The notes under the pieces are model-generated. The model was not told where the DNA came from and did no database searches. It worked only from the letters and a program-made list of their open reading frames with translations. Source: PKWO01 sp036384915 (GTDB taxonomy: Bacteria > Pseudomonadota > Gammaproteobacteria > Burkholderiales > Burkholderiaceae_D). From it: 47,393 nt of DNA. Where the stretch lies: positions 1 through 47,393 of the forward strand of contig DASVLJ010000072.1 in assembly GCA_036384915.1 (NCBI GenBank), given 5' to 3'. Below, piece after piece: positions 24,602 to 33,849 of the stretch (positions are counted from its first letter, which is position 1; every line of letters begins with the position of its first letter). A program made the position numbers and the translations under genes.

Positions 24602-27034
24602 GTGTTCAAACATTATCTCAAGATTGCCATCCGCAATCTGATTCAAGACAGAGTGTACTCTGCGATCAACATGCTGAGCCTTTCCCTGGCCATCGCTTGT
24701 TCGATCGCTTTGCTGCTGTACGTCAACAACCAACTTTCCTACGACAAGTATCAAAAGAATAAAGATTCGATTTACCGGGTCGTCAATGAAATCTCCACCA
24801 ACGGACAGTCGAATCGCTATGCATTGACTTCGCGCGCGCTCGGCCCCTTGCTCGTCAAGCAGTATCCGGAAGTCGGCGATTATGTGCGCGTACGGAACCT
24901 GGCGATCAAGCGGGCAGTGTTCCGCTACAAGGATGTCGCCAAATATTGGGACGACGTGAAAATTGCGGACGAGAACATTTTCGGCGTGTTTTCGCACGAA
25001 GCGGTGTACGGCGACCTGAAGAACGCGCTTTCGGACCCATCCTGGATCGCGGTGAGCGAAAGCTTTGCCAAAAGCTACTTTGGCGACCGCAATCCCGTCG
25101 GGGAAACGATCAGCACCGATACGTTCGGGTATCGCATTTCCGCAGTCTACAAAGACCTCCCGAAAAACAGCCACCTGCACTACGACGCGGTGATCTCGAT
25201 GAAGCGCCTGCGCGACTTCGGCCTCGACGACAAGATTTCCTCTCCCGGGCAATTGTTCGGCATTGAAAACTATACCTATTTCCAGCTCAAGCCCGGAATG
25301 GACAGGAAATCTTTCGACCGCATCCTGGCGACGTTCTCCAACGATTCCACGGCCGAAGCCGGAAGCAAAATCAACTCCCGGATCGGCTACATCAGCCAGG
25401 CCCTGACGGATATTCACTTCGACAACGGCTATCGTTACGACCTGCCGGTCGGAAACATATTGTATGTCTATGCATTCATTGCCGTCGCTTCCTTCCTCAT
25501 CATCGTCGCCTGTATCAACTACACCAATCTGGCGATAGCGCGTGCGATAGGCCGATCCAAGGAAATCGGCATTCGCCGGGTGGTCGGCGCCACCAAGGAA
25601 CAATTGATCGTCCAGTTTCTCGGGGAATCGGTCTGCCTGACATTGATCGCCGCGGTGATCGGCATCGGGGCGCTCTTCGCCGTCGATGCGGCCATCGGTC
25701 TCGACAACTTATTTGGCGCGAATGTCGAAATCAACGTATTCCGGCATCCGGAAATGGCGCTATGGATATTCGTCGGCGTGGTGGGGATCGGCATCGCCGC
25801 GGGGCTGTATCCCGCGTTCTTCCTCTCGTCGCTCAGCACCAAGGCTGCCATCAACAATCAACGCGACATGCGCAGGTCTTCATTCAGCTTGAGGGAAATC
25901 CTGGTTTTCGTCCAGATCTTCGTTTCGATCTGCATTGTTGCCAGCACCATGATCATGAGCAGCCAGCTCCACTATATTGCCAGCAAACCCTTGGGTTTCG
26001 AGCGGAAAAACAAAGTGGCGATCGTGCTTCGGGGTATCGATGCGATCGGCAAGATTCCCGTGATGAAATCGGAACTGGAGGCACGGCCTAACATCCTCGG
26101 CGTCACCGAGTCGTCGTTCGTGCCGGGCGACGAGGTTGCGGCAAACCTGCTCAAGGTCGAGACCAACGACGGGGCCATGCAGGACGTGACGGTCAATCAG
26201 ATCGCAGTCGGCCGGGACTTCGTCAACAACATGGGAATCGAGCTGGTGACCGGCCGCGAATTCTCCAAGCGCATGCTCACCGACGTCGGCTCGTCGGTAT
26301 TGGTCAATGAGTCGTTCGTGCGCTTCATGGGCTGGGCCGACCCCATCGGCAAGCGTGTCCAACCCGACAGCCGCGTCATCGGCGTGGTCAAGGACTTTCA
26401 CTTCAGCTCCCTGCATACCCGCGTCGGGCCGATGGTGCTGCGGCAGTTCCAAAAGACCGACCTCGAAAACATTCCGCCGAACCAGCAGAACCTGATCACC
26501 CGTTCGATCATCATCGGGATCAAGGGCGACAATGTGTCTTCGACGCTCGCGTCCATCAAGGACGTCGTCTCCAACCTCGATCCGAAGCACCCGTTCGAAT
26601 ACGCTTTCTTCGAGGACTTGCTCGACCATCAGTACGCCGACGAATCCAATACCATGCGTTTGACGGGATGCTTTGCCATCGTCTGCATCTTCATCTCCTG
26701 CCTGGGGCTGTTCGGACTCGCCGCATTTACCACGCAGCAGCGCACGAAGGAGATCGGCGTCAGAAAGGTGCTGGGCGCAACGCCTGTCAATATCGTGCTG
26801 ATGCTGTCGAAGGACGTGATGATATTGGTCTATGCCGCGGCGGCAGCGGCATCGCTGACGACGTATTTCATCATGAATAACTGGCTGCAGACCTTTGCCT
26901 ACCGGGGCGACATCCAGTGGGGAATATTCATCGCCGCGACGGCAATGATCGCCGTGCTGGCCTTCCTGTCCATCGCCATCCAGGCCGGCAGGACGGCCAT
27001 GGAGAACCCGGTCAATGCGCTTCGATATGAGTAG
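24602..27034 (+). CDS. MacB-like FtsX permease, duplicated
   Basis: The 810-residue permease starts at a GTG (24602) preceded by AGGAGAA. It has an N-terminal membrane anchor (about residues 20-40), a MacB-type periplasmic domain and an FtsX domain with the motif KEIGIRRVVGAT. The same plan then repeats: a second membrane entry (IFVSICIVASTMIM), a second periplasmic domain and a second FtsX domain with KEIGVRKVLGAT. Total length is about twice that of a simple MacB membrane half. This form is common in efflux systems with a separate MacA-type adaptor. An upstream in-frame ATG at 24509 lies inside the ATPase gene and is rejected. Confidence 0.92.
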   Translation: MFKHYLKIAIRNLIQDRVYSAINMLSLSLAIACSIALLLYVNNQLSYDKYQKNKDSIYRVVNEISTNGQSNRYALTSRALGPLLVKQYPEVGDYVRVRNLAIKRAVFRYKDVAKYWDDVKIADENIFGVFSHEAVYGDLKNALSDPSWIAVSESFAKSYFGDRNPVGETISTDTFGYRISAVYKDLPKNSHLHYDAVISMKRLRDFGLDDKISSPGQLFGIENYTYFQLKPGMDRKSFDRILATFSNDSTAEAGSKINSRIGYISQALTDIHFDNGYRYDLPVGNILYVYAFIAVASFLIIVACINYTNLAIARAIGRSKEIGIRRVVGATKEQLIVQFLGESVCLTLIAAVIGIGALFAVDAAIGLDNLFGANVEINVFRHPEMALWIFVGVVGIGIAAGLYPAFFLSSLSTKAAINNQRDMRRSSFSLREILVFVQIFVSICIVASTMIMSSQLHYIASKPLGFERKNKVAIVLRGIDAIGKIPVMKSELEARPNILGVTESSFVPGDEVAANLLKVETNDGAMQDVTVNQIAVGRDFVNNMGIELVTGREFSKRMLTDVGSSVLVNESFVRFMGWADPIGKRVQPDSRVIGVVKDFHFSSLHTRVGPMVLRQFQKTDLENIPPNQQNLITRSIIIGIKGDNVSSTLASIKDVVSNLDPKHPFEYAFFEDLLDHQYADESNTMRLTGCFAIVCIFISCLGLFGLAAFTTQQRTKEIGVRKVLGATPVNIVLMLSKDVMILVYAAAAAASLTTYFIMNNWLQTFAYRGDIQWGIFIAATAMIAVLAFLSIAIQAGRTAMENPVNALRYE

Positions 27035-27085
27035 CGCGCCAGGCCCGAGAAATGCCGCAAAGGCGGCACCGTTGAAGGAGTAGCC

Positions 27086-28006
27086 ATGCAAACGTGGGCT
27101 ATCGAAGCGATAGGATTGCAAAAGCGTTTCGGCAAGGTGCATGCCGTGCGGGGCCTGGATCTCCGGATCCGGCGAGGCGAGGTATTCGGGTTGCTGGGCC
27201 CCAACGGCGCAGGCAAGACCACCAGCCTGGAAATGATAGAAGGACTGGTGCGTCCGGATGACGGCGAAATACGCATTCTCGGCCTCGATTGGCGCAAGGA
27301 CGGCAACGAGATCCGCAATCGCATCGGCGTACAGTTCCAGAGCACCCAGTTGGACGACAAAATCAAGGTGCGCGAGGCCTTGCATCTCTTCGGCTGCTAT
27401 TACCGCAACCCGCGCAGCCCGGAAGAGCTGCTGAAACTGCTGCAGCTCGAAGAAAAGGCCGATGCCTTCCAAAGCACCCTGAGCGGCGGCCAGCGGCAGC
27501 GCCTGGCGCTCGGCCTGGCGCTGGTCAATAAGCCCGAAGTCGTCTTTCTCGACGAGCCGACCACCGGGCTCGACCCGCAGGCGCGGCAGGTGTTGTGGGG
27601 CCTGGTGCGCCATTTGCGGGAAGAGGGCAGCACGGTGCTGCTGACTTCGCATTACATGGAAGAAGTCGAGGCGCTATGCGACCGCGTCGGGATCATGGAT
27701 CACGGACAGATCCTGCAACTGGGCACGCCGCGTGAACTCATTGGCGAATTGAACCAGCCGAGTTTCGTGGAAATCGAGTTCCGCGACGCAGCGCCGGATG
27801 TGCAAGCCTTTGCCGCCCATCTGGGCATGCCGGTTGAAGCCAAGGCACAGCATTGGTCGATTGCGCTTGGCGATCCCAAGCGCGATTTGCATAGATTGAT
27901 GAGCTCGATCGAGGCGCTTGATTTGCCGATGCAGCAATTGCATGTGCGCCGCGCCAGCCTGGAAGACGTGTTCCTGCATCGGACCGGCCGCAGCCTGCGC
28001 GAATGA
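27086..28006 (+). CDS. ABC-2 exporter ATP-binding subunit
   Basis: The 306-residue ATPase has Walker A GPNGAGKTT, signature LSGGQRQRL, Walker B VVFLDEPTTGLD and H-loop SHYMEEVE. A C-terminal extension of about 70 residues is typical of DrrA/CcmA-like drug exporters. The start follows AAGGAG at 27076-27081. It pairs with the permease encoded 19 bp downstream. This is the third separate ABC system in the cluster. Drug- or lipid-exporting relatives are common beside antibiotic genes, so self-resistance is a reasonable guess. Confidence 0.93.
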   Translation: MQTWAIEAIGLQKRFGKVHAVRGLDLRIRRGEVFGLLGPNGAGKTTSLEMIEGLVRPDDGEIRILGLDWRKDGNEIRNRIGVQFQSTQLDDKIKVREALHLFGCYYRNPRSPEELLKLLQLEEKADAFQSTLSGGQRQRLALGLALVNKPEVVFLDEPTTGLDPQARQVLWGLVRHLREEGSTVLLTSHYMEEVEALCDRVGIMDHGQILQLGTPRELIGELNQPSFVEIEFRDAAPDVQAFAAHLGMPVEAKAQHWSIALGDPKRDLHRLMSSIEALDLPMQQLHVRRASLEDVFLHRTGRSLRE

Positions 28007-28025
28007 AACTCACGAACGGTATCTT

Positions 28026-29102
28026 ATGAATGCACGAATCTATTTCAATCAATTGCGCATGGGGCTCAAAATCTTTTTGCGCGCCCCCTCGGCGGTATTT
28101 TGGCTCGTGGGCTTCCCGATTGCGATTCTGCTCGTGCTCGGCACTGTATTGAACGACAAGGTCGACGACAGCATCAAGCTGCCTTGGTCGTACGGCGTGA
28201 CCGGCGCCGCGGTCAATGCGGAAGATACGGCCCTGAAACTGGCAATGGCCGAGCGAGGCCTGGTGGTCGAAACGATGGCGCCCGCCGCCGCCGAAGCGCG
28301 CTGGCAGCTCGGCAAGACCCCCGCGCTTCTGGAAGGGCAGGACGGCAAGTACACCCTGCGCATCAATACCTACTATGCTCCGCAAGGCAGGCAGATTCAC
28401 GCACTGGTGCAGCAAAGCTTCCTGATCGCCCAGGCGCGCGCGCGCGGTGTCGGCGAATTCCTGCCAATGCCGACCACGATGACGAGCCCGGGGGGGCATC
28501 GCGGCGGCCCATATGCGGCTTACCTGTTGCCCGGCCTGCTTGGGCTCAATCTCCTGATGATGGGCTTGATATCGGTCGGCATGGTTGACGCCGCGCAGCG
28601 CGAAAGGGGCGGCTACAAGCGCCTGGCGACGACGCCGTTGCCGCATCACGTCTATATTGCCGCCCAGGTCAGCATACGGCTCATCATCGCCTTCTCCGCC
28701 GCCGTCATGCTGTTGCTGGCCGGGGCCGCGGTGTTCGGCGTCTATAACCAGGGAAGTTACCTGAGTTTCGCCGCGCTCGTGTTGCTGGGCGCCTCCTGCT
28801 TCATCTGCCTCGGCTATGCGCTCTCCAGTTTCATGGGTGGGGTCGACACCTACGCCGGCGTCTCCAATCTGCTGTTGCTGCCGCTGATGATGCTCTCCGG
28901 CGTCTATTTTGCCATTGACTCCGCGCCGCTCTGGCTGCAACACGCCGTCGAAATACTGCCGCTGGCGCCGCTGGTCACGGCGCTGCGCGCCGTCTTCAAC
29001 GACGGCGCCAGCCTGAGCAGCATCGGCCCGTCGCTAGCCATCCTTGCGGCGTGGACCCTGGCGGCATTTGCCGTCGCCACGAAACGCTTCCGGTGGGTGT
29101 GA
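28026..29102 (+). CDS. ABC-2 type permease (DrrB-like)
   Basis: The 358-residue membrane protein has one N-terminal membrane segment (about residues 20-42), an extracytoplasmic domain of about 140 residues, then five hydrophobic segments. The hydrophilic loop DAAQRERGGYKRLATTPL corresponds to the ABC-2 coupling region. The start at 28026 is chosen from the position of the first membrane segment; longer frames reach back into the ATPase gene. It ends the intact part of the gene cluster. Sequence after the stop codon is degenerate. Confidence 0.9.
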   Translation: MNARIYFNQLRMGLKIFLRAPSAVFWLVGFPIAILLVLGTVLNDKVDDSIKLPWSYGVTGAAVNAEDTALKLAMAERGLVVETMAPAAAEARWQLGKTPALLEGQDGKYTLRINTYYAPQGRQIHALVQQSFLIAQARARGVGEFLPMPTTMTSPGGHRGGPYAAYLLPGLLGLNLLMMGLISVGMVDAAQRERGGYKRLATTPLPHHVYIAAQVSIRLIIAFSAAVMLLLAGAAVFGVYNQGSYLSFAALVLLGASCFICLGYALSSFMGGVDTYAGVSNLLLLPLMMLSGVYFAIDSAPLWLQHAVEILPLAPLVTALRAVFNDGASLSSIGPSLAILAAWTLAAFAVATKRFRWV

Positions 29103-29230
29103 TTCGGGCAATCGGCGACACGGCTATCGCTGCCGGCATAGCCAGCCGCCCCGATTTGGGCGAACAATGACCTGGCGGTGCGTCGAGCCTGATGGTTGCG
29201 GCGGGAGCCGGTTTGGGGCGCCCGCCCCAG

Positions 29231-29650
29231 CTTTGCGTCGAACACGGTGATCTCCAGCGGCTTGTCAGTCCCGCCGTATCCGGGGTGAGCCGCTTCCCCG
29301 GTGCTTCCCTAGATCTTGCCGGTCAAGCCCGTTTCGGCCCCAATGTGGAATGGCTTGAGGCGAAGAGCGTGTCCGAACTCGACTATAGTGTGGACGTGGC
29401 GCGGGCCGAGAGCTTCTATCAATCGATCCGTCAATACTGGCCCAACCTTAGAAATGGTGCGCTGATGCCGGCCTATTCGGGTATCCGGCCAAAAGTCGCA
29501 CCTCTCGGAACCGATTCCGACTTCATCGTTCGCCATGAAGGACATCATAATGTCAAGGGATTGATCAATCTGTTCGGCATCGAATCGCCTGGACTCACGG
29601 CGTCTCTTGCAATCGCTCGATACGTTTGGCAGTTGCTGAGAGACGTGTAA
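29231..29650 (+). pseudogene. Remnant of an FAD-dependent oxidoreductase (LhgO/DadA-like C-terminus)
   Basis: An open frame here encodes what looks like the last 120-130 residues of an FAD-dependent oxidoreductase of the L-2-hydroxyglutarate oxidase type. Seen are LDLAGQARFGPNVEWLE, LDYSVDVARAESFYQSIRQYWPNL, GIRPKVAP and the C-terminal FAD-binding NLFGIESPGLTASLAIA. The N-terminal Rossmann domain and the rest of the gene are absent; upstream sequence (29103-29230) shows nothing recognisable. It is a truncated leftover at the edge of the cluster. The exact left end is uncertain. Confidence 0.7.
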
Positions 29651-29773
29651 TTCGAATTGCAATCATTTTATGCCCCTCTCTCGCGCTTTTCATTTGGATG
29701 AAAAAGAGGTATGGCGGGTCTTCCGAAATATTTTCACTTCCAACGTAAGCGGTAACTCCCCGGCGTTCTTGCG

Positions 29774-29956
29774 TTAATTGCCGATCTGCTGCAGAGGCGA
29801 GCCCAACGGTTCGGCTGCGAAATGCTGTTTCCACAGCTTCGGCGTCAGTTCCTGCACGCGCGATGCGGGATGCCGGCCGACCCGTTGCAGCACAGCAGCA
29901 TTGCTGCAATCACAGCCAAATTCAGGCGAAAAGCGAAGTAAAAATTTAAGGTGCAA
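29774..29956 (-). pseudogene. Possible transposase C-terminal remnant (IS66-like)
   Basis: The minus-strand frame ends with VLQRVGRHPASRVQELTPKLWKQ and a short tail, which resembles the C-terminal end of IS66-family transposases. Only about 40 residues resemble it, and no terminal inverted repeats or other IS genes are visible. It is tentatively a decayed mobile-element fragment. The assignment is from memory of the family pattern and should be treated as weak. Confidence 0.4.
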
Positions 29957-29959
29957 TAA

Positions 29960-30000
29960 AAAAATCAGCAGTTAACTGGTTAGCTAAGCTGCTGATTTTT
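29960..30000 (-). terminator. Rho-independent terminator downstream of tRNA-Met
   Basis: AAAAATCAGCAG (29960-29971) and CTGCTGATTTTT (29989-30000) form a perfect 12-bp stem with a 17-base loop. Read on the minus strand, the stem ends in a run of T, as expected after the tRNA gene at 30013-30089. The symmetric A/T ends mean it could also stop transcripts arriving from the cluster on the plus strand. Confidence 0.85.
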
Positions 30001-30012
30001 AAGGATTATCCT

Positions 30013-30089
30013 TGGTGGTGATAGGTGGACTTGAACCACCGACCCCAGCATTATGAGTGCTGTGCTCTAACCAACTGAGCTATATCACC
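30013..30089 (-). tRNA. tRNA-Met (CAT)
   Basis: The reverse complement gives a full cloverleaf. The acceptor stem GGTGATA pairs with TATCACC, the D-arm is GCTC..GAGC, the anticodon loop is CTCATAA with anticodon CAT, and the T-arm is GGTGG-TTCAAGT-CCACC. The CCA end is encoded (30013-30015). The first pair is G-C and the variable loop is short, so it is probably the elongator tRNA. It marks the border between the cluster with its remnants and the core chromosome. Confidence 0.95.
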
Positions 30090-30160
30090 ACAGAGCCGAG
30101 TATTATCGCGGCACAGCCGGGGTTTGTCAAGTGTCAGTTGGCAAGCCACGATTGTTGCGG

Positions 30161-31108
30161 CTATTTTCCGGTAAATTCGGCGATCTTGTGCCCAACTTGG
30201 GTCGCGGCATCCGGCGCTAGGCAATCGATGGCAATGCGTTGCGGCATGGAGCGCAACCAGGTGAGCTGTCGTTTCGCTAACTGGCGCGTGGCGGCGATGC
30301 CTTTTTCTCGCAGGGTTTCGCGGTCGTATTGGCCGTCGAGGTATTCCCAGGCCTGGCGGTAGCCTACGCAGCGCATTGACGGCAGCCCCAGGTGCAGATC
30401 ACCGCGTGCCCGCAAGGTCTTCACTTCGGCCAGCAGACCGTGCTCTTCGTCGGCCAGCATGATGTCGAAGCGGCGCGCAATGCGCTCGTGCAGCACGCTG
30501 CGGTCCGAGGGTTCCAAGGCCAGCGGCAGCAAATCGAACGGCAAGGCGGGCGCGGCCTTGTTGGTCAGTAGCGCCGACATCGGCTGGCCGGTCAATTCGA
30601 TGATTTCCAGTGCGCGCTGGATGCGCTGGCTGTCGTTCGGTTTCAGGCGTGCCGCTGTCGCGGGGTCGAGCCCGGCCAGCCTGGCATGCAAGGCCTGCAC
30701 GCCCAGTTGCGCGGCTTCGGCATCGAGCCGGGCGCGGATTTCGGGGGCGGCTTGCGGTAATTCGTCGAGCCCGTCCTGCAAGGCCTTGAAGTACAGCATG
30801 GTGCCGCCCACCAGCAGCGGCAGTTTGCCGCGTGCCGTAACGTCATCGATCAGCCGCAACGCATCCTGGCGAAACTGCATGGCAGAATAGGCTTGGCTCG
30901 GGTCGAGGATGTCGATCAGGTGGTGCGGCGCGGCGGCTTGTTCTTCCTTGGTCGGCTTGGCCGTGCCGATATCCATGCCGCGATAGACCAGGGCCGAGTC
31001 GACGGAAATGATTTCGACGGGGCGCTCGCGCGCAATGGCGAGTGCGGCAGCGGTCTTGCCCGAGGCGGTCGGCCCCATGATGGCTACGGCCTTGGGCTTC
31101 ATGCGCAT
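30161..31108 (-). CDS. miaA: tRNA dimethylallyltransferase
   Basis: The 315-residue enzyme transfers a dimethylallyl group to A37 of tRNAs that read UNN codons. Motifs are the P-loop GPTASGKTAAAL, DSALVYRGMDIGTAKPT, HHLIDILDP, LVGGTMLYFKAL and RYA-like MRCVGYRQAWEYL, then the C-terminal ATRQLAKRQLTWLR. Length is normal. Two further in-frame starts exist: a GTG at 31117 directly after the mutL stop codon, and an ATG at 31102. It follows mutL on the same strand with essentially no gap, the usual proteobacterial order. Confidence 0.96.
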   Translation of the reverse strand: MRMKPKAVAIMGPTASGKTAAALAIARERPVEIISVDSALVYRGMDIGTAKPTKEEQAAAPHHLIDILDPSQAYSAMQFRQDALRLIDDVTARGKLPLLVGGTMLYFKALQDGLDELPQAAPEIRARLDAEAAQLGVQALHARLAGLDPATAARLKPNDSQRIQRALEIIELTGQPMSALLTNKAAPALPFDLLPLALEPSDRSVLHERIARRFDIMLADEEHGLLAEVKTLRARGDLHLGLPSMRCVGYRQAWEYLDGQYDRETLREKGIAATRQLAKRQLTWLRSMPQRIAIDCLAPDAATQVGHKIAEFTGK

Positions 31109-31117
31109 TGTTGCCAC

Positions 31118-32989
31118 TTACTGGCCGCGCAGGAACAACTTGTCCAGATCGGACAGCCCCATCTGGATCCAGGTCGGGCGTCCGTGGTTGCATTGGTCGG
31201 CACGCTCGGTCGCTTCCATCTGCCGCAACAGGGCATTCATCTCGGGCACGGTCAAGGCGCGGTTGGCGCGCACGGCGGTGTGGCAAGCCAGCGTGCCGAG
31301 CAATTCATTGCGCCGTTCGACCAGCACGCGCGAGCCGCCAAATTCGCGCACGTCGCGCAACACGTCGCGCGCCAGCGATTGGGCATCGGCACGCTGCAAG
31401 AGCGTAGGCACGGCGCGCACGGCCAGCGTGGTGGGCGACATGACGGCGATGTCGAAGCCGAGAGCAGTCAGCGTTTCGCGATTCTCTTCCGCCGTGCCGA
31501 CTTCGACGGCATCGGCAAAGAAGGTGACGGGAATCAGCAATGGCTGCACCTGCATGTCCTTGGCGTCGAGCGCATTCTTGATCTGTTCGTACAGGATGCG
31601 TTCGTGCGCGGCATGCATGTCCACCAGCACCAGGCCCTTGCTATTTTGCGCCAGGACATAGATGCCGTGTAATTGGGCCAGCGCGAAGCCGAGCGGGAAG
31701 TCGTCGGACGGCAATTCATCGTTCAAGGCGCGTTCCAGCGGTTTTGCCATGACGGGTGCCGCGGCATTGAACAAGGCGCCGTAAGCGGCCGTGTCCTGGC
31801 GCACGCCGATTTCCGCTCCGCCGAAATGCGATGAAAATTGCTGAGCGAACGAAGCCTGCTGCTGGTCGCGAATCCAGGTAGTGGCCGCCGGGCCGCGCAC
31901 AGCGGGCGCCGCGCCGCTATATAGATTGGAATCGGCGGGCCAGGCTTCTTCGCTGCGCTCGGCGGAAGGCGCGGTCTGCGCCAATGCGCGCGATACGGCA
32001 TGAAACACGAACTGGTGCACGCTGCGGCTGTCGCGAAAGCGCACCTCGATCTTGGAAGGATGCACGTTGACGTCGACTAGGGCCGGGTCGAGGTCGAGCG
32101 CCAGCACGTAGGATGGGTAGCGGTCGCCATGCAGCACGTCCTGGTAGGCCGCGCGCACGGCATGCGTCAAGAGCTTGTCGCGCACGAAGCGGCCGTTGAC
32201 GTAGAAGTATTGCGCATCGGCGCGCGCCTTCGACGCCGTGGGCAAGCCGGCGAAGCCGCGCAGGCGCAAGGGGCCGGCGGCTTCATCAAGGGCCAGGCGC
32301 GCATTGGCGAATTCTTCGCCCAGGATGCCGGCGCTGCGCTTGGCGAATTCGCTCGTCATCCAATGGTCGACCGTCTTGCCGTTATGCGTCAGCGAGAACG
32401 ATACGTCGGGGCGCGACAGCGCAATGCGGCGCACCACCTCGGCACAATGGCCGAACTCGGTCTGTTCGGATTTGAGGAACTTGCGCCGTGCCGGCGTGTT
32501 GTAATACAAATCCTGCACGTCCACCGTGGTGCCGATGGCGCCGGCCGAAGGCGTGGGCGCCGCGCCGGGGCTGCCGGCGATTTCCCATGCGTGTCCGGCA
32601 TCCGCAGTGCGCGAGGTCAGCGTCATGACGGAGACCGAGGCGATCGAGGCCAGTGCTTCGCCGCGGAATCCCAGTGTGGCCACGTTTTCCAGGTCGGCCA
32701 GCGAGGCGATCTTGGATGTGGCATGGCGCGCCAGTGCCAGCGGCATTTGGTCGGACGGGATGCCGCGCCCGTTATCGGTGATCGAAATGCGCTTGACGCC
32801 GCCTTGCTCGAGGCGCACCGTGATTTGCGTCGAACCCGCGTCGAGCGCATTTTCGAGCAATTCCTTGACCACGGCGGAAGGACGTTCGACCACTTCGCCG
32901 GCGGCGATTTGCGAAATCAGGTGGTCCGGCAGCGCCTGGATGGGGCGCGGGCCGGCATTGTTGGCGGGGGCTGCTGCGGTTTGGCTCAT
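31118..32989 (-). CDS. mutL: DNA mismatch repair protein MutL
   Basis: The 623-residue protein has the GHKL ATPase N-terminus: IAAGEVVERPSAVVKELLENALDAG, ITDNGRGIP, RHATSKI, LGFRGEALASI, GTTVDVQDLYYNTPARRKFLK and a VHPSKIEVRF motif. A variable linker (about 350-430) leads to the dimerisation domain (LAQLHGIYVLAQNSKGLVLVDMHAAHERILYE). The DQHAAHERI-type motif reads DMHAAHERI. The start at 32989 (MSQTAAAP) is chosen because the protein then begins shortly before the conserved domain. It is divergent from the DedA gene and co-directional with miaA. Confidence 0.96.
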   Translation of the reverse strand: MSQTAAAPANNAGPRPIQALPDHLISQIAAGEVVERPSAVVKELLENALDAGSTQITVRLEQGGVKRISITDNGRGIPSDQMPLALARHATSKIASLADLENVATLGFRGEALASIASVSVMTLTSRTADAGHAWEIAGSPGAAPTPSAGAIGTTVDVQDLYYNTPARRKFLKSEQTEFGHCAEVVRRIALSRPDVSFSLTHNGKTVDHWMTSEFAKRSAGILGEEFANARLALDEAAGPLRLRGFAGLPTASKARADAQYFYVNGRFVRDKLLTHAVRAAYQDVLHGDRYPSYVLALDLDPALVDVNVHPSKIEVRFRDSRSVHQFVFHAVSRALAQTAPSAERSEEAWPADSNLYSGAAPAVRGPAATTWIRDQQQASFAQQFSSHFGGAEIGVRQDTAAYGALFNAAAPVMAKPLERALNDELPSDDFPLGFALAQLHGIYVLAQNSKGLVLVDMHAAHERILYEQIKNALDAKDMQVQPLLIPVTFFADAVEVGTAEENRETLTALGFDIAVMSPTTLAVRAVPTLLQRADAQSLARDVLRDVREFGGSRVLVERRNELLGTLACHTAVRANRALTVPEMNALLRQMEATERADQCNHGRPTWIQMGLSDLDKLFLRGQ

Positions 32990-33092
32990 CCAAGAGATTA
33001 TACCGCTTGTACCCGACGGCTCTGGTGTATGATTGCGGCGCGAAAGGAAGCGCCGGGCGACGTTGCCCAGATGAGCGTATTCGGGAAAGACA

Positions 33093-33731
33093 ATGAATTT
33101 TTTCGACCTGATCTTGCATGTCGATAAATACATGGGCGAGGTCATCCGCCAATATGGCTCGCTGATCTACTTGCTGATCGCCGCCATCGTGTTTTCCGAA
33201 ACCGGCTTCGTCGTGTTGTTCTTTCTGCCCGGCGATACCTTGCTCTTCATCGGCGGCGCATTTTGCGCCAGCGGCCAGATGAACGTCGGCCTGTTGATGC
33301 TGCTCTTGATCGCCGCGGCGGTCGCCGGCAACACGCTCAATTACTTCATCGGCCGCTTCATCGGACACAAGGTGTTCACGCACAATTATCGCTGGCTCGA
33401 TCAGGATGCCTTGCGCAAGACCCACAAGTTCTATGAAAAATACGGCGGCATCACCGTGGTGCTGTCGCGCTTTTTGCCGGTGCTGCGTACCTTTGCGCCT
33501 TTCGTGGCCGGCGTGTCGGAAATGACGCTGACCAAGTTTCAGGCCTACAACTTCGGCGGTGCCACCCTGTGGGTGGGCTTGCTTGTTTCGCTCGGTTATT
33601 TCTTCGGCAATATCCCGATCTTCCACGATCATTTGAATTCCATCGTCCTGATCGGCGTCGGTGCAGCCCTGTTGCCTGTCGTGGCGGGTACGCTGTGGCG
33701 CTTTGCGCGCAAGGCATTGCGCGGAAACTAG
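33093..33731 (+). CDS. DedA-family membrane protein
   Basis: The 212-residue protein belongs to the DedA/VTT family. It shows ETGFVVLFFLPGDTLLFIGGAF near the N-terminus, GNTLNYFIGRFIGHKVF in the middle and the family motif FYEKYGGITVVLSRFLPVLRTFAPFVAGVSEM, followed by two membrane segments. DedA proteins are linked to lipid scrambling, such as undecaprenyl phosphate recycling, and to envelope homeostasis. It is divergent from mutL with about 100 bp between them. Confidence 0.93.
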   Translation: MNFFDLILHVDKYMGEVIRQYGSLIYLLIAAIVFSETGFVVLFFLPGDTLLFIGGAFCASGQMNVGLLMLLLIAAAVAGNTLNYFIGRFIGHKVFTHNYRWLDQDALRKTHKFYEKYGGITVVLSRFLPVLRTFAPFVAGVSEMTLTKFQAYNFGGATLWVGLLVSLGYFFGNIPIFHDHLNSIVLIGVGAALLPVVAGTLWRFARKALRGN

Positions 33732-33849
33732 CGCGAACTTACTTCAAACATGCCTCTCCTATGGCTGGGCTAAGTCGCATTTGGCATGATAGGGCTCGCA
33801 TTGCATGCCTGTGCGCTATGCTGCCTTCGACCTGCCGTTTGGAGAACCG

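Noticed and set aside
25880..27652. Long minus-strand open frame opposite the permease and ABC-2 ATPase genes
   Set aside because: It runs across two well-supported plus-strand genes, has a skewed composition and shows no domain.
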